From Mycobacterium sp. URHB0044 (GTDB lineage Bacteria > Actinomycetota > Actinomycetes > Mycobacteriales > Mycobacteriaceae), in contig NZ_JIAW01000001.1 in the NCBI RefSeq assembly GCF_000620625.1, positions 434,001 through 498,000 of the forward strand: a stretch of 64,000 nt of DNA, read 5' to 3'. The translations under genes and the position numbers were made by a program. The notes under the pieces are model-generated. The model worked only from the letters and a program-made list of their open reading frames with translations, did no database searches and had not been told where the DNA came from. Positions 8,269 through 15,543 of the stretch are shown here, in pieces. The stretch's first letter is position 1, and the number at the start of each line of letters is the position of its first letter.

Positions 8269-8990
8269 GCCGGTGCGTCCGCGAGGAAGGTGTGCACGAC
8301 GTTGCGCTGCCAGCCCGGCATGGTCTCACTGCGGACATTGGTGAAGCCGTTGTTGCGCAGCCGGTTGCGGAACGCCGAAGCGCCGTCGAACTTGGTGACG
8401 CTGCGCCGCAGGTGCCGGTACAGGGTGGCGTCGCCCGTGCGCAGGCGCCCCAACGGAATGATGACGGTGAGGCACACCGCGTTCCACACCGCCGTGGCGA
8501 CGGCGGAGTCGCGAACCGAGTACTCGTGGACGGCCAGGGTGGCACCGGCGCGCAACAGCGTTCGGAATTCCCGCAGTTGCGCATCCGGATCCGGCAGGTT
8601 GCGCACCAGGTAGGCGGCGAAGATTCCATCGAATGGGCCGTCGACGCCCGCCGCTGCCAGATCCTCGATGCGGCTGTGCACGAACCGGACTGACGGCGGC
8701 CACGTCTTGGCCGCGGCCTCGGCGAGCATGCCCGCGGAGGCGTCGACCGCCACGATGCGAGCCTCGGGGGCGACGGCGAGCAGCGCCGCCGTCGACGCGC
8801 CGGTACCGCACCCTGCGTCGAGGAGTCGCAGTCCGCGGCCCCGATCCGGCAACTGCATGCGCCGCACCGAGATTCGCAGGTGGTCGTGGTAACCGGGATT
8901 GGCGCCGACGAGGCGGTCATACTCGGCCGCGCCGACGTCGAATGCCGCAGGCACACGTGCCCGCGGTAGGCCGGTCGGCCCGATCGTCAC
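8265..8990 (-). CDS. crtT: SAM-dependent methyltransferase of the crt operon
   Basis: 241-residue class I methyltransferase. Motif I is LLDAGCGTGASTAALL (residues about 55-70), followed by an acidic SAM-ribose strand (IVAVDASAGML) and the post-I block DGIFAAYLVRNLPD. GTG at 8990 is taken as start because it overlaps the crtYd stop as GTGA; the reading frame upstream only shadows crtYd. The symbol crtT rests on position between the cyclase and crtU genes, as in Streptomyces; its role in carotenoid synthesis is not firmly established and it may act on another substrate. Confidence 0.8.
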   Translation of the reverse strand: MTIGPTGLPRARVPAAFDVGAAEYDRLVGANPGYHDHLRISVRRMQLPDRGRGLRLLDAGCGTGASTAALLAVAPEARIVAVDASAGMLAEAAAKTWPPSVRFVHSRIEDLAAAGVDGPFDGIFAAYLVRNLPDPDAQLREFRTLLRAGATLAVHEYSVRDSAVATAVWNAVCLTVIIPLGRLRTGDATLYRHLRRSVTKFDGASAFRNRLRNNGFTNVRSETMPGWQRNVVHTFLADAPA

Positions 8991-9310
8991 GGCACGTCCG
9001 TCTCGCGGTCGGCCTGACGCTTCCACAGCAGCAGCGCGGCGGTCACCAAGGCGAAGCCGAACAGGAAGTCCTCGACGGGGATATCGAAGGGAAATCGCAC
9101 GCCCATGGTGTGCCGCTCGTCGTACACGACGATCGGTGCGCTGAGCTTGGTGAGCCAGCCGTCGACGAGCACCTGAAACGCGAACACGATCACCATCGAG
9201 ATCCAGTAGCCGGGGCGCCGGAACAGGCCGGTCCGCAGCACCCACACCTCCCACGCACAGACGACGAGGACGGCGACGACCGCAGGCAGCGTGTAGCCGA
9301 TGCCGTTCAT
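8987..9310 (-). CDS. crtYd: Lycopene beta-cyclase subunit CrtYd
   Basis: 107-residue integral membrane protein with about three transmembrane segments (TLPAVVAVLVVCAWEVWV, YWISMVIVFAFQVLVDGWL, VEDFLFGFALVTAALLLW). It contains the small-cyclase-domain motif FPFDIPVEDFLFGF, matching the C-terminal partner of the actinobacterial heterodimeric lycopene cyclase. With CrtYc it cyclises lycopene ends to beta rings, giving beta-carotene for CrtU. The ATG at 9310 overlaps the crtYc stop by four bases. The upstream in-frame extension is a shadow of crtYc. Confidence 0.88.
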   Translation of the reverse strand: MNGIGYTLPAVVAVLVVCAWEVWVLRTGLFRRPGYWISMVIVFAFQVLVDGWLTKLSAPIVVYDERHTMGVRFPFDIPVEDFLFGFALVTAALLLWKRQADRETDVP

Positions 9311-9639
9311 CGCCGCACCGCCCGGGAACGCACCCGCCGCAGGATCGACTCCACGGCGGAGTACGTCAGCAGCCCGCAGACGGGGATGACCAGGAAGAAC
9401 AGCAGTTCCTCGATCGGTATGCCACCGGGCAGATGCAGTCCGGTGATGTAGCGCGGGTTGTAGCTCCAGACTCCGGCCGCGATCGCCAGCGCGTCCCACG
9501 CGATGAAGACCACCGCGACCGGCAACACGGCGTATGCGGTGCGGCGGGCGTTGCGGTAGACACCGGAGGACAGCCACTCCAACGGTGCGGTGATCAGCAG
9601 GCAGGCGCCTAGGACGATCAGGTATTGCCAGTGGTCCAC
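9307..9639 (-). CDS. crtYc: Lycopene beta-cyclase subunit CrtYc
   Basis: 110-residue membrane protein, first half of the split lycopene cyclase. Three hydrophobic segments are visible, and GGIPIEELLFFLVIPVCGLL carries the conserved PxE-E-LFF motif of the small cyclase domains. The GTG at 9639 is chosen because AGAAGGGA lies just upstream and the protein then begins with a membrane segment (DHWQYLIVLGACLLITAPLEW). The start overlaps the end of crtB by 22 bases. CrtYc and CrtYd together perform beta cyclisation of lycopene in the membrane. Confidence 0.88.
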   Translation of the reverse strand: MDHWQYLIVLGACLLITAPLEWLSSGVYRNARRTAYAVLPVAVVFIAWDALAIAAGVWSYNPRYITGLHLPGGIPIEELLFFLVIPVCGLLTYSAVESILRRVRSRAVRR

Positions 9640-10595
9640 ATCGGTCCCTTCTGGTGTCGATCGGTCATGCGCACCCCCCACGCCTGCAGAAGTCCCCGTC
9701 CCGCGACCTGCACACGCCGGCCGGTGCCGACGGTCGCGCGGCGGCCGAAGACCGCGAAGTCGCTGTCCTCGATGCGGTCGAGGATCTCGGAGTACAAGGT
9801 GAGCGCCGCGGTGATGCAGGGCCGCGAGCGTGGCGCCAGCATGTCGATGCCGAGCCGGGCGTAGTCGTAGATCCGACGGGTGACGGCGTGCTGCTCGGCG
9901 AGCGCGCGGCGGACCTTCGGGTCGGTGCGGGCACGTGCTTGGCACCACAGCAGCAGGTCCCGGTCGACGTCGTGCGCCGTCAGCTCGTCGGCGGGCAGAT
10001 AGATGCGGCCGCGACGCAGGTCCTCGTCGACGTCGCGCAGGAAGTTGGTGAGCTGGAACGCCTTTCCGAGTGCTGCGGCGTGCGGCGCGGCCTCCTCGGC
10101 AGGTCCGACGGTGCCGAGTACAGGCAGGAGTTGCAGTCCGATCACCTCGGCCGAGCCGTGCGTGTATCGCTCGAGCGCGGCGCGGTTGGCATAGTCCGTC
10201 ACCGTCAGGTCCATGCGCATGGCGGCCAGGAAGTCGTCGAACAGCTCGGGACCGATCCGGTAGCGGTGCACGGTGTGGGCCAGCGCGGCCAGCACCGGCG
10301 AGCCGCTCGCGAGGTCACTGCCCGCGAGGTGCGCCGAGAGCTGCGCGCTGAGGCGGCACAGCGCCGCGCTGCGCTCGTCGGTGCTGATGGCGGGGTCGAA
10401 GTCGTCGAGGATGTCGTCCGCCATGCGCGCGAAGCCGTAGAGCGCGTGCACGGCGGGCCGCTGCTCGGCGGCCAACAGGCGGGTGGCCAGGAAGAACGTC
10501 CGCCCGTGCTGCGCGTTGAGCGACCTCGCCTGCCGGTAGGCCGTCCGCAGGTCGGGATCGTGGACGCCCGCCGCGTCCAATTCGGTGCCGATCAC
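9618..10595 (-). CDS. crtB: Phytoene synthase
   Basis: 325-residue squalene/phytoene synthase-fold enzyme joining two geranylgeranyl diphosphates into phytoene. Both Asp-rich magnesium-binding motifs are present: DDILDDFD (residues about 65-72) and, in the second, RDVDEDLRRGRIYLPADEL. The family segments RTFFLATRLL and YTHGSAEVIGLQLLP are also visible. Length is close to other CrtB proteins. GTG at 10595 overlaps the crtI stop as GTGA; the open frame upstream is a shadow of crtI. A GGPP synthase (crtE) is not in this operon or elsewhere in the window and must be supplied in trans. Confidence 0.93.
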   Translation of the reverse strand: MIGTELDAAGVHDPDLRTAYRQARSLNAQHGRTFFLATRLLAAEQRPAVHALYGFARMADDILDDFDPAISTDERSAALCRLSAQLSAHLAGSDLASGSPVLAALAHTVHRYRIGPELFDDFLAAMRMDLTVTDYANRAALERYTHGSAEVIGLQLLPVLGTVGPAEEAAPHAAALGKAFQLTNFLRDVDEDLRRGRIYLPADELTAHDVDRDLLLWCQARARTDPKVRRALAEQHAVTRRIYDYARLGIDMLAPRSRPCITAALTLYSEILDRIEDSDFAVFGRRATVGTGRRVQVAGRGLLQAWGVRMTDRHQKGPMWTTGNT

Positions 10596-12103
10596 GGTGC
10601 GCTCCCCACGATGTCGGTACGGGTGCGGCGTCCCGTCGCGCCGGTGATCCGGTCCGCGGCCAGCCGGCCGGAGAGCAGCGCGGTCGGGACTCCGACCCCC
10701 GGCACGGTCGACGATCCGGCCAGTACCACGTTGTCTACGCCGCGCACCCTGTTCGCGGGCCGGAACGGGCCGGTCTGGGAGAACGTGTGCGCGAGCGCGA
10801 ACGGGGTGCCTGCGAACATCCCTTGGCGCGCCCATCCCGCAGGGTCGACGACGTGCAGCAGCTCCAGATCCTGACTCGCTTGCGGCAGCCGGCGGGCGAC
10901 GACGTCGAGCATGCCCTCGACGTACTCGTCGCCTGTGCGCTCCCAATCCACTACGCCGCGTTGGACGTTCGGCGCGGGCGCCAGGACGTAGAGGAGGTCA
11001 CGTCCCGGCGGTGCCAGCGACGGATCACCGGTGGTGGGCCGCGACACCAGCAGCGAGGGGTCGGCCATCACGCGGCCGTCGTCGATGATGTCGCGGAACG
11101 TCTGCTCCCAGGCATCGCCGAAGAGAATGGTGTGGTGCGCGCCGTCGGGTGCTGCGCGGCAGCCCAGATGGGCCACCACCGCGGACGGCGCCGGCCGCAG
11201 CGGGATGAGGCGGCGTGGCCGACGGTCCAGGAGCCGGTAGGTGTCGGGCAGCTCGGTGGTCAGCACGACCGCGTCGCAGGGGATGCGCTCGCCGTCATCG
11301 GTGAGCACGCCGGACACCCGCGAACCCGCCCGCGACAGACCAGAAACCGTTGCACCATAACGAAACTCGACACCGGCCGTGGCCGCCGCACCGGCCAACG
11401 CATCGGGCACCGCACGCATCCCGCCGCGCGGAAAGTACACCCCGCCCACGGTGTCCATGTAGGCGATCACCGCGTAGACCGCCAGTGCTCGCTGCGGCGG
11501 CACACCGGCGTAGAGCGCCTGAAACGTGAAGATGCGCAGCAGGCGTTCGTCGGAGAGGAATCGGCGCATGACGCGGTCCCACCGGCGAAACCCCCCGATC
11601 GCGGCCAGCCGGGCCAGCTGCGGCGTCAGCAGTGCGAGCGGCGAGTCGAAGTTCGCGGCGATGAAGCCGTCGAACTCGACGCGGTACAGCTCGGCCAGCC
11701 AGGCACGCAGCCCCAGATACCCCTTCGCCTCGTCGGAGCCGGCGACGCGGGCCACCTCGTCGGCCATCGCGTCGGCGTCACGGTGCACGTGGATCTGCGA
11801 GCCGTCGGCGAACGAGGCGCGGTATGCGGGGTCCACCTCCGCGATGTCGAGTCGATCCGACAACGACTCCCCCACGGCGCCGAGGGTGTCCTCGATGATG
11901 TCGGGCATGGTCAGCACCGTGGGACCGGTGTCGATCCGATAGCCGCCGACATCCATCCGGCCCATTCGTCCGCCTGGATGGGGGCCGCGTTCGACCACGG
12001 TCACCGCCCGGCCGCGGCCCGCCAGGTGCAGTGCGGCGGCCAGTCCGGCCAGACCGGCGCCGACCACCACCACGCGGTCGGTCTTGCCCTCGGGTCGCGT
12101 CAT
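10592..12103 (-). CDS. crtI: Phytoene desaturase
   Basis: 503-residue FAD-dependent CrtI-type desaturase converting phytoene to lycopene, first gene of the operon. The N-terminal FAD motif VVVVGAGLAGLAAALHLAGRG (about residues 11-31) is followed by ERGPHPGGRMGRMDVGGYRIDTGPTVLTMPDI; the C-terminal CrtI signature is VLAGSSTVPGVGVPTALLSGRLAA. The ATG at 12103 is preceded by GGGGGA at about eight bases. Six genes follow with overlapping starts, so the pathway enzymes are translationally coupled. A near-consensus SigF-type promoter lies at 12167-12192. Confidence 0.93.
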   Translation of the reverse strand: MTRPEGKTDRVVVVGAGLAGLAAALHLAGRGRAVTVVERGPHPGGRMGRMDVGGYRIDTGPTVLTMPDIIEDTLGAVGESLSDRLDIAEVDPAYRASFADGSQIHVHRDADAMADEVARVAGSDEAKGYLGLRAWLAELYRVEFDGFIAANFDSPLALLTPQLARLAAIGGFRRWDRVMRRFLSDERLLRIFTFQALYAGVPPQRALAVYAVIAYMDTVGGVYFPRGGMRAVPDALAGAAATAGVEFRYGATVSGLSRAGSRVSGVLTDDGERIPCDAVVLTTELPDTYRLLDRRPRRLIPLRPAPSAVVAHLGCRAAPDGAHHTILFGDAWEQTFRDIIDDGRVMADPSLLVSRPTTGDPSLAPPGRDLLYVLAPAPNVQRGVVDWERTGDEYVEGMLDVVARRLPQASQDLELLHVVDPAGWARQGMFAGTPFALAHTFSQTGPFRPANRVRGVDNVVLAGSSTVPGVGVPTALLSGRLAADRITGATGRRTRTDIVGSAP

Positions 12104-12166
12104 CAACCGGTCCCCCGACCTCTCTGCGCTACTGGCACCGGCCCACGCCCGCTGCGTTCCTGCTCC

Positions 12167-12192
12167 ATACCCGCTGGGTGACGGAACCAACC
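12167..12192 (-). promoter_or_regulatory. SigF-type promoter of the crt operon
   Basis: On the minus strand GGTTG-N15-GGGTAT matches the mycobacterial SigF consensus GGTTT-N15/17-GGGTAT with one mismatch. The -10 element ends 64 bases upstream of the crtI ATG, giving a leader of about 55 bases with a good ribosome site. Dependence of carotenoid pigment on SigF is established in M. smegmatis; application to this organism is inferred. Confidence 0.8.
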
Positions 12193-12269
12193 GTCCAGGA
12201 GGCTGCGGCACACATCCGGTTCAGGGCCCGTAATTGCCTCTTGGGCAAGACCCGCCGATCACCGCCACG

Positions 12270-12295
12270 GGTTTGGAGCGGCACCGTTCGGGTAG
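12270..12295 (+). promoter_or_regulatory. Plus-strand SigF-type promoter with no obvious gene next to it
   Basis: GGTTT-N15-GGGTAG has a perfect -35 and a one-mismatch -10. It points right, into DNA antisense to the DUF4235 gene (12372-12644), and the first convincing plus-strand gene starts at 12726. A weak open frame with GTG at 12321 after AGGAG looks like a shadow and is not called. It could give an antisense RNA or a long-leader transcript of the 12726-15154 operon. Confidence 0.55.
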
Positions 12296-12371
12296 TTGAT
12301 CTTCCCCAGAACAGGAGAGTGTGGCGGTGAAGGTGTTCGCAGGGCAGTCGGCGACGCCAGTGCGATCGCGA

Positions 12372-12644
12372 TCAGACCGGCGATTCGTGGGTGACCGCCC
12401 GGTACCCGCGCGCCCCCGCACGGTCGATGGCGGCGCGCACAAGGCCGAACACCAGTCCCTGAAGCCCCGCACCGAGCAGCGCGGCGCGCGTGGAGCGGCT
12501 CAGGTCCTTCGGATCGGGCGGCGGCTCGTCGTTGCCCGCAACCCGCTTCCAGACCTGTTCGAAGACGGACCCCGCCGCCAGACCCCCCGCAACGCTGATG
12601 GCTACTGACAGCGGCTTGTACAGCGCCTTCGACGTGCGGCTCAT
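12372..12644 (-). CDS. DUF4235 membrane protein
   Basis: 90-residue small membrane protein of the DUF4235 family (LYKPLSVAISVAGGLAAGSVFEQVWKRVAG, then AALLGAGLQGLVFGLVRAAIDRAGARGYRAVT), with two hydrophobic segments separated by a charged DEPPPDPKD loop. The family is common in actinobacteria and its function is unknown. The ATG at 12644 has AGAGGGAGGA upstream. A SigF-type promoter (12681-12707) lies about 40 bases upstream, consistent with a general stress role. Confidence 0.85.
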   Translation of the reverse strand: MSRTSKALYKPLSVAISVAGGLAAGSVFEQVWKRVAGNDEPPPDPKDLSRSTRAALLGAGLQGLVFGLVRAAIDRAGARGYRAVTHESPV

Positions 12645-12680
12645 GGCGATGTCCTCCCTCTGGTCGCGATGCGGGAGTTC

Positions 12681-12707
12681 CTACCCGCCGCGCGGCCGGC
12701 CGAAACG
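12681..12707 (-). promoter_or_regulatory. SigF-type promoter of DUF4235 gene
   Basis: Minus strand CGTTT-N16-GGGTAG (each element one mismatch from consensus) lies 37 bases upstream of the DUF4235 ATG, leaving a leader of about 30 bases that includes its ribosome site. It lies just upstream of the divergent gene at 12726. Confidence 0.65.
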
Positions 12708-12725
12708 CGTGACGAGGCGCGGCGC

Positions 12726-13193
12726 ATGAGAACGCCGACGGAGAAGCGGGCGTCGCTGGTGCGAGCGATCGTCGCGATCGTCGCCGTCCTCGCTGCCGCC
12801 GCATTCGTCGCCGTCGGCTGCCCGAACTACCGCGACGGCATCCCGGGTCAATTGGCCCAAGCGCGTGACGAAGCCGAATCAGCCGCCCGGTCCGGGGCGT
12901 TGGCGCTCGAGTTCTGGCAGCAAGAACGCTCCACCCAGGCACTGGTCTCGGTACAGCTCAGCGATGCGCGCGACGAAGTCATCAAGGCGTACAAGGGAAT
13001 TGCCGAACTCAACACGAAGGACGCGGTCAACGTCCAGCGCCAGCAGTTCCTCACCAACACGATGACTCAACTGATAGACACCCTGAACGGTGCGCGGGCA
13101 GGCGTGGAGCAGCGGTTTCCCGCCGAACGGTCGCGGGACATGCAACGCGCACTGGCCACGGCTGCCGACTCGCTGGCGAATGGGTACCGCTGA
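12726..13193 (+). CDS. Membrane-anchored helical protein, unknown function
   Basis: 155 residues: a short basic N terminus, one transmembrane segment (AIVAIVAVLAAAAFVAVG, about residues 16-34), then an extracytoplasmic alpha-helical region rich in Gln, Ala, Glu and Arg (QLAQARDEAESAARSGALAL, EVIKAYKGIAELNTKDA) that could form coiled coils. No known domain is recognised. The ATG at 12726 is chosen over upstream starts because GAGG lies eight bases before it. Its TGA overlaps the next ATG (TGATG), so it is coupled to the Nramp-like transporter and may be an accessory subunit or sensor. Confidence 0.75.
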   Translation: MRTPTEKRASLVRAIVAIVAVLAAAAFVAVGCPNYRDGIPGQLAQARDEAESAARSGALALEFWQQERSTQALVSVQLSDARDEVIKAYKGIAELNTKDAVNVQRQQFLTNTMTQLIDTLNGARAGVEQRFPAERSRDMQRALATAADSLANGYR

Positions 13194-14422
13194 TGAAGCG
13201 AATCTTCTCGGTAGCCCTCGGCATCCTCACCGCCATCGGCGGTTTCGTCGACATCGGCGACCTCGTCACCAACGCCGTCGTCGGATCGCGGTTCGGCCTC
13301 GGGCTGGTCTGGGTCGTGTTCGTCGGCGTGCTCGGCATCTGTGTGTTCGCCCAAATGTCCGGTCGGGTCGCGGCCGTCAGCGGCCGGGCCACGTTCGAGA
13401 TCATCCGTGAGCGCCTCGGCCCGCGGGCCGCCGGCGCCAACCTCGGTGCGTCATTCCTGATCAACCTGATGACCGTCACGGCTGAAATCGGTGGTGTCGC
13501 ATTGGCTCTCCAGCTCGCCACCGATGTCGGCCCGTTGCTGTGGATGCCGGTGGCCGCCTTCGCTGTTTGGCTGGTGATCTGGCGGGTGAAGTTCTCCATC
13601 ATGGAGAACGTCGCCGGATTGCTCGGGCTCTGCCTGCTCGTCTTCGCGGTCAGCGTCTTCCTCCTCGCACCCAACTGGTCGGATCTGTCACACCAGGCGC
13701 TGGCACCCGTCATCCCGCAGACCGAGTCCGCTGCGACGTACTGGTATTTCGCCATCGCGCTGTTCGGCGCGGCGATGACCCCGTACGAGGTGTTCTTCTT
13801 CTCCTCGGGTGCTGTCGAAGAGGGCTGGACCACCAAGGATCTCGGCACGTCGCGGCTGAACGTGCTGGTCGGCTTCCCCTTCGGGGGTGTGCTCTCTGTC
13901 GCGATCGCCGCCTGCGCGGCAATCACGCTGCTGCCCAACGAAATCGAAGTGACATCGCTGTCACAGGTGGCGTTGCCGGTGGTGGCGGCGGGCGGCCAGC
14001 TCGCACTCGCCTTCCTCATCGTCGGCGTGGTGGCCGCGACATTCGGTGCGGCACTGGAGACGACGTTGTCGTCCGGCTACACGCTTGCGCAGTTCATGGG
14101 ATGGACCTGGGGCAAGTTCCGCCGGCCCGCCCAGGCGACCCGATTCCACGTCGTCATGGTGGTCGCCCTGGTGGTCGGCGTGGCGGTGTTGTGCACCGGC
14201 GTGGATCCGATCCTGGTCACCGAGTATTCGGTGGTCTTCTCCGCGATCGCGCTGCCACTGACGTACCTTCCCATCCTGATCGTGGCCAACGATGCCCAGT
14301 ACATGGGCGAGCACGTCAACGGGCGCGGGATGAACGTGCTGGCGTCGGTGTATCTCGTCATTATCCTGGCCGCGTCGCTGGCGGCCATACCGCTGATGAT
14401 CGTGACGGGAGCGGGGCAATGA
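13193..14422 (+). CDS. Divergent Nramp-family metal-ion transporter-like protein
   Basis: 409-residue polytopic membrane protein with about eleven hydrophobic segments and the Nramp layout. The canonical metal-binding motifs are altered: DPGN of TM1 is DIGD (residues 20-23, GGFVDIGD), and the MPH motif of TM6 reads AAMTPYEVFFFSSG (residues 193-206). The sulphur and imidazole ligands of manganese/iron transporters are therefore absent. It may carry another cation or have an altered coupling mechanism. It is the second gene of a coupled operon with a membrane protein upstream and two PRC-barrel proteins downstream (ATGA overlap), an unusual setting for a classical MntH. Confidence 0.8.
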   Translation: MKRIFSVALGILTAIGGFVDIGDLVTNAVVGSRFGLGLVWVVFVGVLGICVFAQMSGRVAAVSGRATFEIIRERLGPRAAGANLGASFLINLMTVTAEIGGVALALQLATDVGPLLWMPVAAFAVWLVIWRVKFSIMENVAGLLGLCLLVFAVSVFLLAPNWSDLSHQALAPVIPQTESAATYWYFAIALFGAAMTPYEVFFFSSGAVEEGWTTKDLGTSRLNVLVGFPFGGVLSVAIAACAAITLLPNEIEVTSLSQVALPVVAAGGQLALAFLIVGVVAATFGAALETTLSSGYTLAQFMGWTWGKFRRPAQATRFHVVMVVALVVGVAVLCTGVDPILVTEYSVVFSAIALPLTYLPILIVANDAQYMGEHVNGRGMNVLASVYLVIILAASLAAIPLMIVTGAGQ

Positions 14423-14814
14423 GCCAACCGGAGCTGCCGAACAAACCGCACCGGGGCAGGCTGCTCGACGCGCGGCTGCATCTGCTGGACCGCCAACTCG
14501 TCGACCCGGAGGGTGACCCGGTCGGCATCGTCGACGACCTCGAATTGGACGGTGTCGCCTTCGGTGAGCCCGTCCGTCCTGGGGCGCCAGCGCCGAAGGT
14601 GGAAGGGATCCTGTCCGGACACGTGCTTGCGACCCGCATTCTGGGTGGTCAGCCGCCAAGATCGCGGCTGCAGGCGATTCCGTGGCGGTCCGTCGAACGA
14701 CTGGGTGTGACGATCGGCGTTGCCGAAGGTTCGGCCTCGGATTCGCAGTGGTTCGAGCGGTGGCTGCGCGACCACGTCATCTCGCACATTCCCGGGGGCA
14801 GCCATGCAGGTTAG
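14419..14814 (+). CDS. PRC-barrel-domain protein
   Basis: 131-residue soluble protein. The segment LLDRQLVDPEGDPVGIVDDLEL (about residues 21-42) is the start of a PRC-barrel, the small beta-barrel first seen in photosynthetic reaction-centre H subunits and in RimM; the rest carries RLQAIPWRSVERLGVTIGVAE. PRC-barrels usually mediate protein or RNA contacts. The ATG at 14419 overlaps the transporter stop as ATGA. A second, different PRC protein follows with an 11-base overlap, suggesting a paired cytoplasmic regulatory unit for the transporter (inference). Confidence 0.75.
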   Translation: MSQPELPNKPHRGRLLDARLHLLDRQLVDPEGDPVGIVDDLELDGVAFGEPVRPGAPAPKVEGILSGHVLATRILGGQPPRSRLQAIPWRSVERLGVTIGVAEGSASDSQWFERWLRDHVISHIPGGSHAG

Positions 14815-15154
14815 CGAGCTGATCGGACTGCCGGTGCGCGACAACGGTTCCCACCACATCGGCACCGTGATCGACGCGCGTCTGACGGTGACCGAGGATT
14901 CGAAAGGCCTGCCGTCGCAGCCGCAGCTGCTGGGCCTTCTCGTCAATCCCCGGTCGCGCTCGTCGTTCCTCGGTTATGAACGGTCCGCTGCCAACGCGCC
15001 GCGTCTGCTGTTTTCGCTGCTGCAGTGGCGCCACCGCGACACCTTCCTCGCCGCGTGGGAGGACATCGACGTCATCGACACCGACGCGGTCCGGCTCAGG
15101 AAGGGCTACGTGCGGTACTCGCCGGTCCTGAGGGACTCGGAGACCGAGGTTTGA
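14804..15154 (+). CDS. PRC-barrel-like protein
   Basis: 116 residues starting MQVSELIGLPVRDNGSHHIGTVIDARL, a typical PRC-barrel opening, followed by LLGLLVNPRSRSSFLGYER, which resembles stress-associated actinobacterial PRC proteins. The ATG at 14804 follows GGGGGC and lies 11 bases inside the previous gene. It ends the four-gene coupled operon that begins at 12726. The -35 element of the CsbD promoter falls over its last codons. Confidence 0.72.
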   Translation: MQVSELIGLPVRDNGSHHIGTVIDARLTVTEDSKGLPSQPQLLGLLVNPRSRSSFLGYERSAANAPRLLFSLLQWRHRDTFLAAWEDIDVIDTDAVRLRKGYVRYSPVLRDSETEV

Positions 15155-15174
15155 CACCCGCCCGTGCGGGGGAT
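15148..15174 (+). promoter_or_regulatory. SigF-type promoter of csbD-like gene
   Basis: GGTTT-N16-GGGGAT has a perfect -35 and one mismatch in the -10. It ends about 60 bases before the CsbD-like ATG. CsbD-family genes are general-stress genes in several Gram-positive bacteria, which fits. Confidence 0.65.
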
Positions 15175-15234
15175 GCGTTGAGAGTGGGGACAGACTCCCC
15201 TGCTCCATCGAGAAAATCTACGAGAGGGAGGGCC

Positions 15235-15471
15235 ATGACCGAGAAGAACAGCGGACCCGAAGAGGGCATCAAGGGCGTCGTCGAGGACGTCAAGGGCAAG
15301 ACCAAGGAGGCCGCAGGCACCGTGACCGGGCGCAATGACCTGGTCGAAGAGGGCAAGGCCCAGCAGGACAAGGCCGACGCACAGCGCGACGCCGCGAAGA
15401 AGGAAGCCGAGGCCGACGCCGCCCGTGGCGGCGCCGAGGCTGCCGAGCGGCGCCAAGAGTCCCACCAGTAG
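15235..15471 (+). CDS. CsbD-family general stress protein
   Basis: 78-residue, highly charged, Cys-free protein with the CsbD signature: GIKGVVEDVKGKTKEAAGTVTGRNDLVEEGKAQQDKADAQRDAAKK, ending in an Ala/Glu-rich helical tail. These small stress proteins are probably partly disordered; their molecular role is unknown. The ATG at 15235 is preceded by GAGAGGGAG. It has its own SigF-type promoter and is followed by a strong hairpin terminator. Confidence 0.88.
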   Translation: MTEKNSGPEEGIKGVVEDVKGKTKEAAGTVTGRNDLVEEGKAQQDKADAQRDAAKKEAEADAARGGAEAAERRQESHQ

Positions 15472-15505
15472 GCCGCAGTGACCGCCTGATCGCGGTCGAC
15501 GAAGG

Positions 15506-15528
15506 ACCCAGCGGAATCCCCGCTGGGT
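15506..15528 (+). terminator. Hairpin terminator after csbD-like gene
   Basis: ACCCAGCGG (15506-15514) pairs with CCGCTGGGT (15520-15528) as a perfect 9-bp stem around a 5-base loop, followed by GCTTTCG. It lies 35 bases after the CsbD stop and 16 bases before the end of the convergent flavodoxin-like gene, so it may serve both strands. Confidence 0.75.
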
Positions 15529-15543
15529 GCTTTCGTGCGCCGC

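Noticed and set aside
12321-12608. Plus-strand ORF after the SigF-type promoter at 12270
   Set aside because: A ribosome-site-like AGGAG precedes it, but after the first residues it is Arg/Pro-rich shadow sequence antisense to DUF4235.
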